From assembly GCF_007655135.1 (NCBI RefSeq), contig NC_045128.1:19066811-19130810 (forward strand): DNA of 64,000 nt. The letters run 5' to 3'. The position numbers and the translations under genes were made by a program. The notes under the pieces were generated by a model. That model was not told where the DNA came from. It was given only the letters and a program-made list of their open reading frames with translations, and did no database searches. The stretch is from Punica granatum. Taxonomy: Eukaryota; Streptophyta; Magnoliopsida; Myrtales; Lythraceae. This document shows positions 47,287-59,091 of the stretch, one piece after another; within the stretch, counting starts at the first letter, position 1, and each line of letters begins with the position of its first letter.

Positions 47287-47898
47287 CCCGTGTGGTCAAA
47301 AGAGGATTCCTTGGACCCGTGTGGTCCAAAGAAACTCTCGGCCACCTCCCATGAGGAATGGCCGTGACTTTCCGTGGCTCACGCGGGTCAAGGCGACCTC
47401 TTCAACCCCGATTTAAGTTCTTTCCCGTCATGATGCATGTGTTCATACGACGTATAGCATGATAAACGACGTACATTTACATGGGAGTAGGTAAGAACGT
47501 AAACTTGCATGCATTTCAACTTGTTAAACGCCTTAACACCTCATATCAAAAGAATATCGGAGATCCTAACTTCTCTAAGTCGTAGAGGAGTGTTACCTAG
47601 CCTCGGAACACGAGGAAAGAGTCGGAGAAGTGGCCAAGGGAGTCGGGAGACTCGGCTGGAACGAACAGACCCGAATCGGAGCAGTCGGGTCGACTGCCAG
47701 ACCCGACTGGCAGTCTGGCTTGTCGGGGCCGTATCGGTTGATCGGGATGAAATTTTCGCACGGGGCCAGTTGCGTTGGATTCCCAAAAGACAAAGGATCT
47801 CGCCTGTGGTGGTTTCGGGAGGAGAGCATGCGTAGATTTTCTGGAAATCAAAAACAAATTCGGGTCAGTAAAAAAGGACAGACCCAGTCGGGTCAAAA

Positions 47899-48380
47899 CA
47901 GACCCGACTGGCACCCAATGAAGAAACGGCTCCACAGGAGGCTCCCGGTGGTCTTTTGATGCAAGGTCGGTGGCATTGGACTCCTAACTGGCTGAGGATC
48001 ACGGTGATAGGTGGCTCGTAGCGAGATTCAACTTGAGCTGACCTGTGCGTTCCTGCCAAATTCGGGTTAGAAAAGACGACCAGAGGAACAGACCCGACTG
48101 GCACCCGATGAAGAAACGACTCTACGGGAGGCTCTCGGTGGTCTTTTGGTGCAAGGTCGGTGGCATTGGACTCCTAACTGGCTGAGGATCATGGTGATAG
48201 GTGGTTTGTAGCGAGATTCAACCCGAGCTGACCTGTGCGTTCCTGCAAAGTTCGGGTTAGAAAAGACGACCAGAGGAACAGACCCGACTGGCACCCGATG
48301 AAGAAACGACTCTACGGGAGGCTCCCGGTGGTCTTTTGGTGCAAGGTCGGCGGCATTGGACTCCTAACTGACTGAGGATC
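47899..48380 (-). repeat. 190-bp tandem repeat, three copies, right LTR of D
   Basis: Copies of the CAGACCCGACTGGCACCC unit start at 47899, 48089 and 48279. Confidence 0.9.
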
Positions 48381-48775
48381 ATGCCTACAGTGGTTTCATG
48401 AAGATTAGACATGTCGATGTTCCTGAGAGATGCAAAGAAAACCGGTAAAAACTGGAAAAAATCTGTGAAGGGATAAAGGAGAGAAATGGCGGTGGTGCGC
48501 GGTTGAGCGGCTCTCGGCACGCGACCACCTTGTCACGAGGGAGAGTGAGGGTCATGAGGAACCCCTAGGAAATGATGGCATGACTCGCCATAGTCGTGAG
48601 GTAGTGGAAATGTCGAGGAAGCCCGGGAAGCCGTGAAACACCTACGGAACCCGTTTCTGGACAGAGCTGGTTCGGGCTGCTGGGAGCTTCAAATCGCAAA
48701 ACTAACACCGGAAATGGACTCGGGAGGTCGAAAACATGTGGGATATGAAGTTTGGTTGAGTTTGGTTCGGGTTGA

Positions 48776-48780
48776 GTGGC
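48776..48780. repeat. Target-site duplication of solo LTR, left (GTGGC)
   Basis: GTGGC precedes the solo LTR and is repeated at 53330-53334. The uninterrupted middle LTR has a single GTGGC at the matching site near 44340. Confidence 0.93.
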
Positions 48781-49034
48781 TGTACGGACCCGAATGTGGA
48801 CTCTCGTCGGGGCCCGCATTGCGCGCTTTTGGATCGCGCGGCTTGGGAGTGTCCACCTTCCCATGGAGACGCGTGACGGACACGCGTGAGAGAAGGAGTC
48901 GCCACTTATCATTTTACGACCCGTAGGTCGAGGGCGGATAAGTTACCCGAGTCTAGGGGTATGGAACACCTAGTTTGTCGTTAAGGCATTGATCTGTGCG
49001 GAACCGGAAAATCCGTGTTCGGGGGTTCATGTTA

Positions 49035-49103
49035 CGTGCGGGCCTATATCCCGCACGCCCTTTCGGTACTCTGGTTTGCTAGGCTTGCATTTTTGTTTTA
49101 TTT
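49035..49103 (-). terminator. Candidate poly(A) signal and hairpin, solo LTR
   Basis: The stem CGTGCGGG/CCCGCACG lies at 49035-49057 and reverse AATAAA at 49098-49103. Conservation in this diverged subfamily supports a function. Confidence 0.45.
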
Positions 49104-51725
49104 ACCGCATGAATTAGGCTGCACTCGGCTCACACGTTTTGACACCGTAACTTCGATGAATTAAACGATGTCGGTGGAGAAGCTGAGAGAGAAGTAAACC
49201 CGTGTGTCGGGGAATTGGTTCACAATCTTGCGTTACAGTTCATCGAACCATGGAGGTTGAATCCCTGCGTGAACCAGAACCGCGAGTTCTTGGATTTAGT
49301 TGTATCTGGGCAAGCATTAGACCGATTCGATTAATTCGACTCTCGGACCGTTCGCTCACCGACTGGAATTCTTACAGAATAAATGTACAAAATAAAATCC
49401 TTACAATGCTCTCGAAAACAATAAATACAAATTACAAATGGCCGAATTCCAGTCGACTCGCGTTCGGTTATTATTCCACTCTAACTCACCGTGAGTTTAG
49501 GGAAAAGACCGAAGAACTGAAATTCAATGGACGCTCTCACTGAATAGGGCGTTGGACCCTGTGAGTGTTGATTAGGGTGTTGAACCCTGTGCTCGATGAT
49601 TAGGGCGTTGAACCCTAATATTATTCGGCCTAGGAATCAGGCTCGACCCGCATGGCAAGCAGGTGCAGAAAGATAACACGCAGTAGGTAAATAACAGACA
49701 AGGTGTTTGTTATTATCGAGTGTACGTGTTTTAACAAGTTGTTAATCCGGGGTATTTTGGCATGCAAATCCTATCCTAGACAAACAAGCACGTGCCAATG
49801 TTTTAGCATTCGGCTTTGTTTTGAGAACTTGACAAAGATAGTCAAATCTCATTTGTGTGGATTGCTTTTACAGTTGTTCTGTATTGTGACACTGAATTTT
49901 CACTGAATTAGCCAAACTCGTGTTTTGACTCTAGATTTGGAACCTAGAGTTCCGCCTAACCATTTTTTAGGATTTGGTTAAGTCGAGTGAAATGATTAGT
50001 CCGATAACTGTATTTTGATACAGAATACCCAACTGACATCTTAAACTGCGCTAGGATGTCGGCGAATCACGAAATGATGTTCTTGCCCTTGATTTGAAAA
50101 TTTGTTTTCAGAAAAGGAGAACAATACAATAAGGATTTGGAAGTATGAGGGTTTTGAAAAGGGCATTAACACCGTTTTGTAATTCGTCGACACGAGTTAC
50201 AAATTAATGTCCAATTCGTGCAAAGTTGTTTAAATTGAATGAATTAACCGTGTGAACGTCCCGATTAACCCGTTCGTGGAATTAATGCTTAAGGTTATTG
50301 CCGAATACTTTAATTGTGAAAACGATTCGTGATTCGACGACCAACACGAATCCGTAAGGATCGAGGATATTTGGTCCAATGACCGAAACTACCCTCGTAA
50401 CCGAATGGACCCGAATGAGTCAACAATACCCGAATCCATGCATGTTTTGTTTTGAAAAGACATGTAATCGATGTTTTAACATGGGAATCGTGGAAATATC
50501 GAAATTACAATTTCGTACAATCCGAGAAATGAATTAAACTCGAAATAAGGAAATCATTCCTGATCCAAAAAGGGCCAAGAAGCCCTCGGCTTCACCTTGT
50601 CAAAGATGGTCGAATACTCTCATGGCTCGATTCAAATCACAAAGAATTTCCTTGTCTTGGTTTAATCATTTTTCGCATGCTCAAACATCAAACATCATGA
50701 ATAACACGTTTTGACAAAAGCCGGTATTACCATGATTTGATTAACTCATTTAAACATGCAAACATTCACAAACATGTTATTTAAGGAATCGATAAAATAA
50801 TACCGGCTTCATGCATGCAAGAACAACAAAATAAACTCGGAAAATAACTTGGATCGGGCTAAGGAGACCAATCTTAACCCGAAAAGAGCAACTCAAGTCT
50901 CGGCCATCCCATTTAGAGACTTGGCCGTGAGCTCACTTGCCATTTCCGGGTCGGGATGGTCTTCCAAACAACAATCCAAACCTTTTTCCGACATGCTAGC
51001 AAGTTATAAGGTAATACACATGCATAATATAACATAAAATTGCATAAAAGTTAAGTCTTGCAAGTTAAGTATGCATAAAATACCATAATACTCCATAGCC
51101 ATGCAAAAATATAAAAAGCCCTAACTCCTCTAAGTCAAGAGTGATTTACCTAGCCTCGGGATACGAGGAAAGAGTCGGGGAAGTGTTCGAGAGTCGGGTG
51201 ACTCGGTTGAACGCTTGGAAGGATGCTCGGGTGCAAAGGATGCACGTTCGGGGAGCTAGGTGCACGGGGAATGCGGCTGGAATGCACGGGAGGCGCGCGG
51301 GGCGCAGGCAGGCGTGCGTGCGCGCGGGCGTGCGCGGGCGTGCGCGCGGCTGGCGCTGGCGGGTCACTATTCACCCGAGAGTAGCGATTTCACCCGAAAT
51401 GCACTATTTGACCTGAAACAATAATTTAAAGACTTCAAATGGAAAAACCAATTTCACCAATGAACTCCATGGGTCCAAAATGAGTGGGATATGAAGTTTG
51501 AGAAATTTTGAGCTTAAGTCGGGATGATGAACATCGGCTTCCGACTTAAGAACTCAAGGCTCTCTTTTGATCTTTTCGGTTTTATTTTCTCTTCCTTCTA
51601 AGTGCTGAAGTTTTCTTTGGTTCTTGAGTGTTCTTGACTATGGAGTTTGAGAGGATTTCTTGAAAGAAAAAGGTTGGAAAGAGTGTGTAAGAGGAGAAGT
51701 GCTTATCTTAATCACTTTTGGGCCA

Positions 51726-51731
51726 TTTATA
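51726..51731 (-). promoter_or_regulatory. TATA box of solo LTR
   Basis: The minus strand reads TATAAA, followed on that strand by a pyrimidine-rich leader. Confidence 0.5.
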
Positions 51732-53329
51732 GGCAAAGCTAATGACACAATTAGCCAAAGCAAGTGCTCTTAACCCCCATGCTTAGAAAATATCAAGCCT
51801 CATCCTCTTCCATTGCATTAATGAAGAAGAGATAAGACATTGATGAGCATTGATGAGTATTGATGGAGGCTTGAGTGTTGTCTTCAAACTCTTGGATATT
51901 TTCAAGCAAGAGTGCAAGTTGGCTTCTTGCATTGAAGAAGAAGAAGAAGCTTCTAGAGTAAAGGGTGACTCATCTTGAATAGCCCGTGGGTCCCACGACC
52001 GAAGAGGAGAAACCGGGAAAAAGCTCGGGTCTCGATTGATCGCGCATTCGAAGTTCGTGGTTTGAATTGAACGTCGAATTATCGATATACGCGAGGAAAT
52101 GAATTTAATGAGTCCGAGTTGGCATTTTCCGTGAGAAATTGCCAAATGTCTGTATGAGGCTTGGAAGCCGGTTTTGCTCCTTTTATGCATTCAGAGCCAG
52201 GTTACCCACTTCTGACAGCATATCTTGTATCTGCATCCCACGTCAGTCATTTTGACATAAATTGTCAAATTACGTGGGTCCTTGTCCCTTAAGCCGGTAA
52301 ATATAAATATGGAGCCGGAGATGTCCTAGGAGGCCGAAACTGGATTTCTCAGATTGCTTTCTGAGTTTCTTGGGCGATCCGGAGATTACTGCGATCTCTG
52401 TTTGCTGAGATTGGGCCTCTAAGGATATGAAAAGTGCATCTGAGACCCTTAAAGCACTGCTCGAGGGGTCTAGATGAGTTGTGTGATTCATTCCGAAAAT
52501 TCCACATTGAGCCTTGAGAAGGCTAGCATTGTGTAAGGTAAGCATCCGGCGTCAAGTTTCCCCAAAGAGGACCTCCGGATATGGATTTTCACTGAAAATG
52601 GCCTTTTGTGCCCCTCGGAGGTTACTCGGGAAACCGTGAAAGGTTTTGCTGTCTGTTTTGCCCAATTGCTAATGTCCGCTGGAGTTTTCAGGGCAATGTA
52701 GTGTGAACTTCGTTTGCCGTAATTCCATCAGACCAGTCTCCGGTTACGTTCTTCCGAAGAAGGGTATGCCCGTTTTGTCATTCGGAAGTCATTCAGAGTG
52801 TCTATATGGCTTCTAAAAGACAATATGAAGCATTGCTCGTGCTCTGTATGATTGAGGGGCATGGCCGCATCTGATATTTGGAATTAACTTTTCTCCGAGA
52901 AACCGGCATTTTTGGACTTCCACTGAAAAGTTGTCTGTATACAGAAAGTTGTTCTGTATAGAGCAGATGATTTGCAAAATGCCTTTGGGGACACTTTTCA
53001 TCTGTTTGGCATTGGAGTGGATTTTTGGAGTCCAATATTAGCTATCTTCCGATGATCGAGCGAACTATCGGAAAATAGAACTGTCCGTGTGATATACTGA
53101 AAATGCCGATTTTGGATATTGCTGAGCTCTCTAGTCACTCTATTACCCTTTGGTGACCCCTGGAGTCCTTCTGTCATATGCATGTGTCATTTGACCGATT
53201 TTGTCGACTTGAGGATGAATAGTGATTTTCTGCTCTGTTAAGTCGTTTTTCTGTATTCTGCTCAGGTTGTGGCTTGGATCATTGCTGATATCATCGTTTG
53301 GAAAGGTGAGCCAAAATGGGGTGCTGACA

Positions 53330-54798
53330 GTGGCGGTCGCCGGAAAACGGTTGAGTTTTCCGGCAATTTTGCCTTGGTTTCGGGCTGAGGGAAAGCTGGA
53401 CGAATTGTTGGAGTTTGAGAAGAATTTGAGAGAGTTTTTGAGTGAGAAAGCTAGAGAGAGAGTGCAAGAGGAGTTGTGATTAAAGTGTCTTGCAATTAGG
53501 CACTTATAAGATGCCTTAATGAGCCAAATTAGTGAGTTTAAGTGCAATTAGAGGGGGGAGCTTAGGGGTTCCGAATATTGGAGGGAAGATTAGGGTGGGG
53601 AAGTTGTCTTGTTGAGTGTGGGGAAAGGAAGAGAAGGGAAAGTTGATGGGAGGTGATGGGGAAGTGATAGGAAGTGATGGGCGTAAGAAGGATTTGAAAT
53701 GTGTGGAGGGGGGAGCTTCTTGAAGCTTGGAGCCACCGAATTTTGGGTTTTAGCCGCGGCTTGGAGATTGAGCCGTGGCTTGGGGTTGAGCCGCGGCTTG
53801 GTGGCTTGGCTTGGCTGAGCTGTGGGTCCCATTCGAATAAGAGAAAAGCCGGAAAAAGCTTGAGACTTGATTGAACGCGCGTCCGGTCTCCGATGTCCAA
53901 TTAATTTATAGATATGGAATGCTTGAACGAAGAGGATTTGAATGAGCCCAATATCGCCATACGTCGTGTGAACGGACATTCGGGTGACTCGGCGCCTCGA
54001 GAATCGGTTTTGCCCTGTTCGGACATTCGGAGTGGAGTTGAGCGTCCCCGGTCCCCGATTGCTCTTTGTGCACCTTAATGTTCGTTTCGGTGACCCTTTT
54101 TGCCTCGTGGGGGATCGTTGGCTCGTCGTCTCCGACCGAAGATCGTTGCCCCGGGAAGACCTAGGGACTTGTGACTAGAGCTTTCTCGGTGTTCCCCGAA
54201 TGTCTTGAGGCGTTCGGGGATCGCTGTGATCTCTGTTTTCTATGGATGTGCCCCGAAGATTCACCGGGAGGCATTTGCTACCATTGAAACGTCCCTCGGG
54301 AAACCCCGTAGATTTCCAAAAGGTCGTATGAAGCTTGTTCCATGACCCCGGTAGTCCCTGGGTGCCTATAGGCCCGTTTTGGGGTGCCGTTCACTTGTCA
54401 GTGGATCGGGCCCGGGGAGCCCTGTCAGAAAAGGCGTCCGTGAGAGATCGGGGTGTCCCGGCCTAAGCAGGATGCCCCGGAAATGCGCCCAGACGTGTCA
54501 TTGGTCACTTTGGCACTGAGAGGGATTTTTGGAGTCCCATATTAGGCACCTTTCGGTGCTTCGGTGATTCGGTGGTGAATAATGCCATAGTGCCAGCTCC
54601 GCTGTTTTCAAGATTCTTCACCTGTAAGTTCCTCCGACTGCTCTCTTCGACTTTTCTTAGTGAACCGTGCTCTTCACCTATTACTCATGACCCCGTGCCC
54701 GCCTATTTGCCTTTGATTGCCGGGTGATGAATAGTGTCCCGGGCCTCGGTCGGAAATCCTCGTGTGGGAAGCCGGTGGGCCAAAATGGGGTGCTGACA
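53330..54798 (-). mobile_element. Right LTR of D, second part
   Basis: It continues the D LTR exactly from the duplicated GTGGC to the terminus GGGGTGCTGACA. Reverse TATAAG lies at 53503-53508. It is followed by GGGCC and C's pol. Confidence 0.92.
53503..53508 (-). promoter_or_regulatory. TATA box, right LTR of D
   Basis: The minus strand reads TATAAG, equivalent to 44514 in the middle LTR. Confidence 0.55.
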
Positions 54799-54803
54799 GG
54801 GCC
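54799..54803. repeat. Target-site duplication of D, right copy (GGGCC)
   Basis: It pairs with 30351-30355. With one copy removed, C's pol frame runs on without a shift. Confidence 0.92.
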
Positions 54804-55942
54804 AATATCCCCCATTCGCCGATCGCCGCGATCGAAAGACGCTCAGACGCATCGCGATGCACTATTTTCTGAGCGGCGAGATACTATACCGCCGCTCCTT
54901 TGATTCCACGCTCCACCGGTGCATCGACGAACACGAATCGCGATGTCTGATGGAAGAAGTGCATGGAGGAAATTGTGGACCCCATATGAACGGCCTCATG
55001 CTCGCTAAAAAGATCATGTGCTAAGGCTATTATTGGTCCACCATGGAGACTGATTGTGTAAAGCATGTCAGGCATTGCCACCGATGCCAAGTTTACGCCG
55101 ATCAGATCAAGGCGCCGCCCAACGAGCTACGCCCTATGACAACCTCGTGGCCTTTCTCAATGTGGGGGATGGACGTGATTGGCCCGATCAACCCCAAAGT
55201 GTCTAACGGACACATGTTCATCCTGGTGGCGATTGACTACTTCACCAAGTGGATCGAGGCTATCACTCTTGCGTCGGTCACCGCAAAAGCCGTGGCCCGT
55301 TTTCTCAGACGCGACGTCATCTCCCGGTACGGGGTCCCCGCGACGATCATCACGGACAACGCCAAGAACCTGAATAACAAGGTCATCGACGAGCTCTGTG
55401 CACAATTCAAAATTCGACACCGCAACTCCACCCCATACAGTCCCCAAATGAACGGTGCGGTGGAGGCGGCAATTAAGAACATCAAGAAGATCATCGAAAA
55501 AATGACGGTGAACTACAAGGATTGGCACGAGATGCTCCCCTATGCACTCTTGGCGTACCGAACATCCATACGGACTTCAACCGGAGCAACCTCGTATTCT
55601 CTGGTCTATGGCATGGAGGCAGTCCTCCCAATCGTAGTAGAGATCCCTTCCATGAGGATCCTTGCCGAGGCCGAACTTGCAGAAGCAGAGTGCTACCAAC
55701 AGAGGATGGCTCGAGCATTCAACGCCAAGGTCCGTCACCGAGAGTTCAGTCCCGGTGACCTCGTCTTGAGAAAGGTCTTACATGTCGCACCCGATTCTCG
55801 AGGGAAGTTCTCGTACAAATATGACAGTCCCTTCGTCGTCACAAAGATCTTCTCCGGGGGAGCAGTCATTTTGAGCGATATGGACAGCACTGAAAATGCG
55901 CTTCCCGTCAATGCTGATGCCATCAAGAAGTACTATCCCTGA
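54804..55942 (+). pseudogene. Pol of element C, second part (integrase)
   Basis: This is the integrase of element C, joined in phase to 29364-30355. The zinc-finger region keeps the second His (CGPHMNG near 54978) that B lost. The core keeps the DDE residues in WGMDVIGP (about 55166), IITDNAKN (about 55346) and NGAVEAA (about 55450). A TAA stop at 55022-55024 interrupts it; related elements often have Gln here, so CAA-to-TAA is likely. About 72 bp present in B are missing at 55691, with TG at both deletion edges, which removes 24 residues before the C-terminal domain. The frame ends in TGA at 55940-55942. Confidence 0.92.
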
Positions 55943-56077
55943 GCACTTGTATTCGCTTTTAATTCGCCGGGCTCCGCACCCGTTTCATTTGTAAAACATT
56001 TCCATTCACATGCGCGAATACCAACTCCCGCCATTTGTCCAATACAAAACTTTCTTGAGAGAAAAAAATAATCTCCC

Positions 56078-56111
56078 GCTAGGTCGAAAACCTCTTCGAG
56101 GCAGCCTAGGC
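56078..56111 (+). other. Post-pol stem-loop 1, element C
   Basis: Outer GCTAGGTCG/GCCTAGGC, inner CCTC-TTC-GAGG, then AAAAG. The counterpart in B is 22551-22584. Confidence 0.5.
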
Positions 56112-56191
56112 AAAAGCTAGGGAACGAGTGGCATGACTTAAAATCCCGCAAAGGGGAGTCGCGACAAAAGGAGAGCATAAATCATTTCCTC

Positions 56192-56225
56192 GCTAGGTCG
56201 AAAACCTCTTCGAGGCGGCCTAGGC
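56192..56225 (+). other. Post-pol stem-loop 2, element C
   Basis: Outer GCTAGGTCG/CGGCCTAGGC, inner CCTC-TTC-GAGG, then AAAAG. The counterpart in B is 22665-22698. Confidence 0.5.
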
Positions 56226-56321
56226 AAAAGTTAGAGGGCTCGAGGGGTGCGATCTCGCCCAAACACGGGGGATCGTAGCAAAAGGTGAGCATTCATGTGA
56301 GAAAAATCAAATAAAATACCC

Positions 56322-56351
56322 GCTAGGTTATCACACATCTTGCGGCCTAGG
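56322..56351 (+). other. Post-pol stem-loop 3, element C, weakened
   Basis: The outer GCTAGG/CCTAGGC ends are kept, but the inner stem seen in B (TGCA-TTT-TGCA) is lost. It is likely decaying. Confidence 0.35.
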
Positions 56352-56979
56352 CAAAAGTTAGGGGACAATGTCGGCTCGACCATGAAAGAACAGCAACACT
56401 TCTCCATGGAGCTACACCGAGTAGTGGTTTGGCATCCTCCGACGCAAGCAAACTCTCTTCGACTCTCCAGGCTCGAGACTTGCCCCGGAATTGGGTCGAA
56501 TCGACGTATCCTTGATCTGGAGGATCTCATAAGAATCCCTCCCATTACCTTTATGCACATAATTCTATGGGTTACCCGTCTCAGAAAAGCTATTCTTCGA
56601 TAGGGACACGGCCGCCTTCCAAATGGCCACCGATATCATGTCCCCAACACATCTTTACATAGATTCCTTTACACGTCGTAGTCTAAACGATTTCACGCGG
56701 CTGACATCCTTTGTAGGCTTCTCTTTCCTACGTACAAGTACGATCGGGAACCCCAAGGGATGCTCCCCGCCGATGGATTCATGTCTGACTCACGCGGCAA
56801 GCCGTGCTCTCGAGGCACCGGAAATCGTCGAGGGATGCGCCACACCGCCCAAACCAACGGTGTTCAAAGGAGGACAAACAATAAAAGGTCATCATCAGCC
56901 ACCATGCATAAGGTGGTCCAGACCAAATGCCAAACAAACCACGTCGCCGGACACTTTACGCGATCCTCGAGCAAGTGTT

Positions 56980-57660
56980 TCGGATCCATCCCGGTTTTAA
57001 ATTCCTGTTCGGGTCCATCCCGGTCTTAAAATTCTTGTCTCGGGTCCATCCCGGTTTTAAATTTCTGTTCGGGTCCATCCCGGTCTTAAAATTCCTGTCT
57101 CGGGTCCATCCCGGTCTTAAAATTCCTGTTCGGGTCCATCCCGGTCTTAAAATTCCTGTCTCGGGTCCATCCCGGTCTTAAAATTCCTGTCTCGGGTCCA
57201 TCTCGGTTTTAAATTCCTGTTCGGGTCCATCCTGGTCTTAAAATTCATGTCTCGGGTCCATCCCGATTTTAAAATTCCTGTCTCGGGTCCATCCCGGTTT
57301 TAAAATTCCTGTTCGGGTCCATCCCGGTTTCAAAATTTCTGCATTCGGGTCTATCCCGGCCACATTCAGGTCTATTCTGGCTCATCTGCATTCGGGTCCA
57401 TCCCGGTCACATTCAGGTCTATCCTGGCTCCTTCGGGTCCATCCCGGCTTTAAATTCCTCGTTCAGGTCTATCCTTGCTCCTTCGAGTCCATCCCGGCTT
57501 TAAATTCCTCGTTTAGGTCTATCCTGGCTCCTTCGGGTCCATCCCGGCTTTAAATTCCTCGTTCGGGTCTATCCTGGCTCCTTCGGGTCCATCTCGGCTT
57601 TAAATTCCTCGTCCAGGTCTATCCTGGTTTCTTTCAGGTCCATCCCGGTCTTAATTTCCA
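56980..57660 (+). repeat. 29-31-bp tandem array in 3' UTR of C
   Basis: Units of GGGTCCATCCCGGT, TTTTAAA or CTTAAAA, and TTCCTGTCTC repeat at 29-31 bp (for example 57011, 57042). From about 57340 the array turns into about 50-bp units alternating GGGTCCATCCCGG with CAGGTCTATCCTGG, which is the unit of B's array. Confidence 0.9.
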
Positions 57661-57788
57661 GCGCAATATCCCGACATGTCCAAGCAAGGTACAAGCAGCC
57701 ATGGGGGGGAACGGTATCAGAGCTGTTGCCAGGCCCAAAAAGGGGGTGCTTATTATGGTCTTTGGCTACATCCTCTAACCGAGCATGC

Positions 57789-57806
57789 AACCAAAGAGGG
57801 GCAAGC
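57789..57806 (+). promoter_or_regulatory. Polypurine tract of element C
   Basis: AACCAAAGAGGGGCAAGC directly precedes the LTR start TGTCAG, as in A and B. Confidence 0.8.
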
Positions 57807-59091
57807 TGTCAGCACCCCATTTTGGCCCACCGGCTTCCTAAGCGAGAATCCCTGATCAAAGCCCGGATTACTATTCATCACCCGGAAATCGAGGGCGAAC
57901 GTGCGGTCACAGAGTCATGAACGACAGGAGAAGAGTTGGGTCCATTAGAAAAGCAGAAGAGAGCAGTCAGAAGAACATACAGGCAAAGAACCCCGAAAAC
58001 AGCGGAGCCGGCACTGTGGCACTATTCATCACCGAATCACTGAAGCACCGAAAGGTGCCCAATATGGGACTCTAAAAATCCCTCTTAGTGCCAAAGTGAC
58101 CAACGACACGTCCGGGCGCGTTTCGGGGGCATACCGCTTAAGCTGGGACGCCTCCGATCTCTCACGGGTGCCTTTTATGACAGGGCTCCCGGGGCCCGCT
58201 CCACTGACAAGTAAACGGTCCCCCAAAACGGGCCTACAGGCACCCAGGGACCACCGGGGTCGTGGAACAAGCTTCAGACGACCTTTCGGAACTCTACAGG
58301 GCTCCCCGAGGGACGTTTCAGTGGTAGCAAACGCCTCCCGATGAATCTTCGAGGCACATTCACAGAAAACAGAGATCACAGCGATCCCCAAACACCTCAA
58401 GATATTCGGGGAACACTGAGAAAGCTCCGGTCACAAGTCCCTAGGTCTTCCCAGGGCAACGGTCTTCGGTCGAAGACGACGAGCCAATGATCCCCCACGA
58501 GGCAAAAGGGTCACCGAAACGAACATTAAGGTACACTAAGAGCAATCGGGGACCGGGGACGCTCAACTCCACTCCGAATGTCCGAATAGGGCAAAACCGA
58601 CTTTCGAGGCGCCCGAACATTCGTTCACACGATGTATGGCGATATTAGGCTCATTCAAATCCTCTTTGTTCAAGCATTCCAAATCTATAAATTAATCGGA
58701 CATCGAAGATCGGATGCGCGTTCAATCAAGTCTCAAGCACTTCCCGGCTTTTCTCTCGATCGAATGGGACCCACGGCTCAGCCAAGCCAAGCCACCAAGC
58801 CACGGCTCAACCCCAAGCCACGGCTCAACCCTCCAAGCCTTGACTCACCCGCAATCAGCCGCGGCTTCCCCCCCATGGCCGGCGGCTCAAGGCTTCCCCA
58901 CCACAAATTCAAATTTCTCTTACACATCCATCACTTCCTATCATCCATCCATCACCCCATCACCTCTCCTTTGCTTTCCCCACACTCAACATGACCCAAA
59001 CCCCATCCTAATCCCTTCTTAAAATTTCGACAGCCCCCACTTACCCATTAAACCGCGATTAACTTCATCAAAGCACACCGTTAGCCTAGCC

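Larger units (their letters stand above)
47286..48780 (-). mobile_element. Right LTR of D, first part, truncated
   Basis: It matches the middle LTR from about 43060 onwards; some 2.4 kb of the U5 side is missing. The junction repeats GGACCCGTGTGGTC within 40 bp, as if DNA synthesis switched template during repair. It contains three 190-bp repeat copies (47899, 48089, 48279). It is interrupted at GTGGC by the solo LTR. Confidence 0.88.
48781..53329 (-). mobile_element. Solo LTR (4549 bp) inside D's right LTR
   Basis: It begins TGTACGGACCCG, ends GGGGTGCTGACA and is flanked by GTGGC duplications, with no internal region. It belongs to the subfamily of the partial LTR at 1359-4358 and differs clearly from D's LTRs. 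Such solo LTRs arise by recombination between the two LTRs of an inserted element. It has a reverse TATAAA at 51726-51731, hairpin 49035-49057 and reverse AATAAA 49098-49103. I see no conserved coding frame inside. Confidence 0.95.
30356..54798 (-). mobile_element. Element D: compound, minus-strand, non-autonomous Tat-like insertion
   Basis: The 24.4-kb insertion begins TGTACGCACCCG and ends GGGGTGCTGACA, with GGGCC on both sides, inside C's pol. It holds three LTRs in the same orientation: left 30356-34757, middle 40640-45809, and right 47286-54798 interrupted by a solo LTR. The middle LTR has a primer-binding site on its left and a polypurine tract on its right, so it is shared by two tandem internal regions. 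Neither internal region contains recognisable gag, protease, RT or integrase. The single target duplication suggests that one element inserted and later gained a unit by unequal recombination between LTRs, or that a compound copy inserted. Confidence 0.88.
55943..57806 (+). mobile_element. 3' untranslated region of element C
   Basis: It is collinear with B's 3' UTR: three stem-loops (56078-56351), a unique stretch (56360-56980), a tandem array and the polypurine tract. CTTTGG (57760-57765) can pair with CCAAAG (57791-57796) at the tract. I see no coding sequence. Confidence 0.85.
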
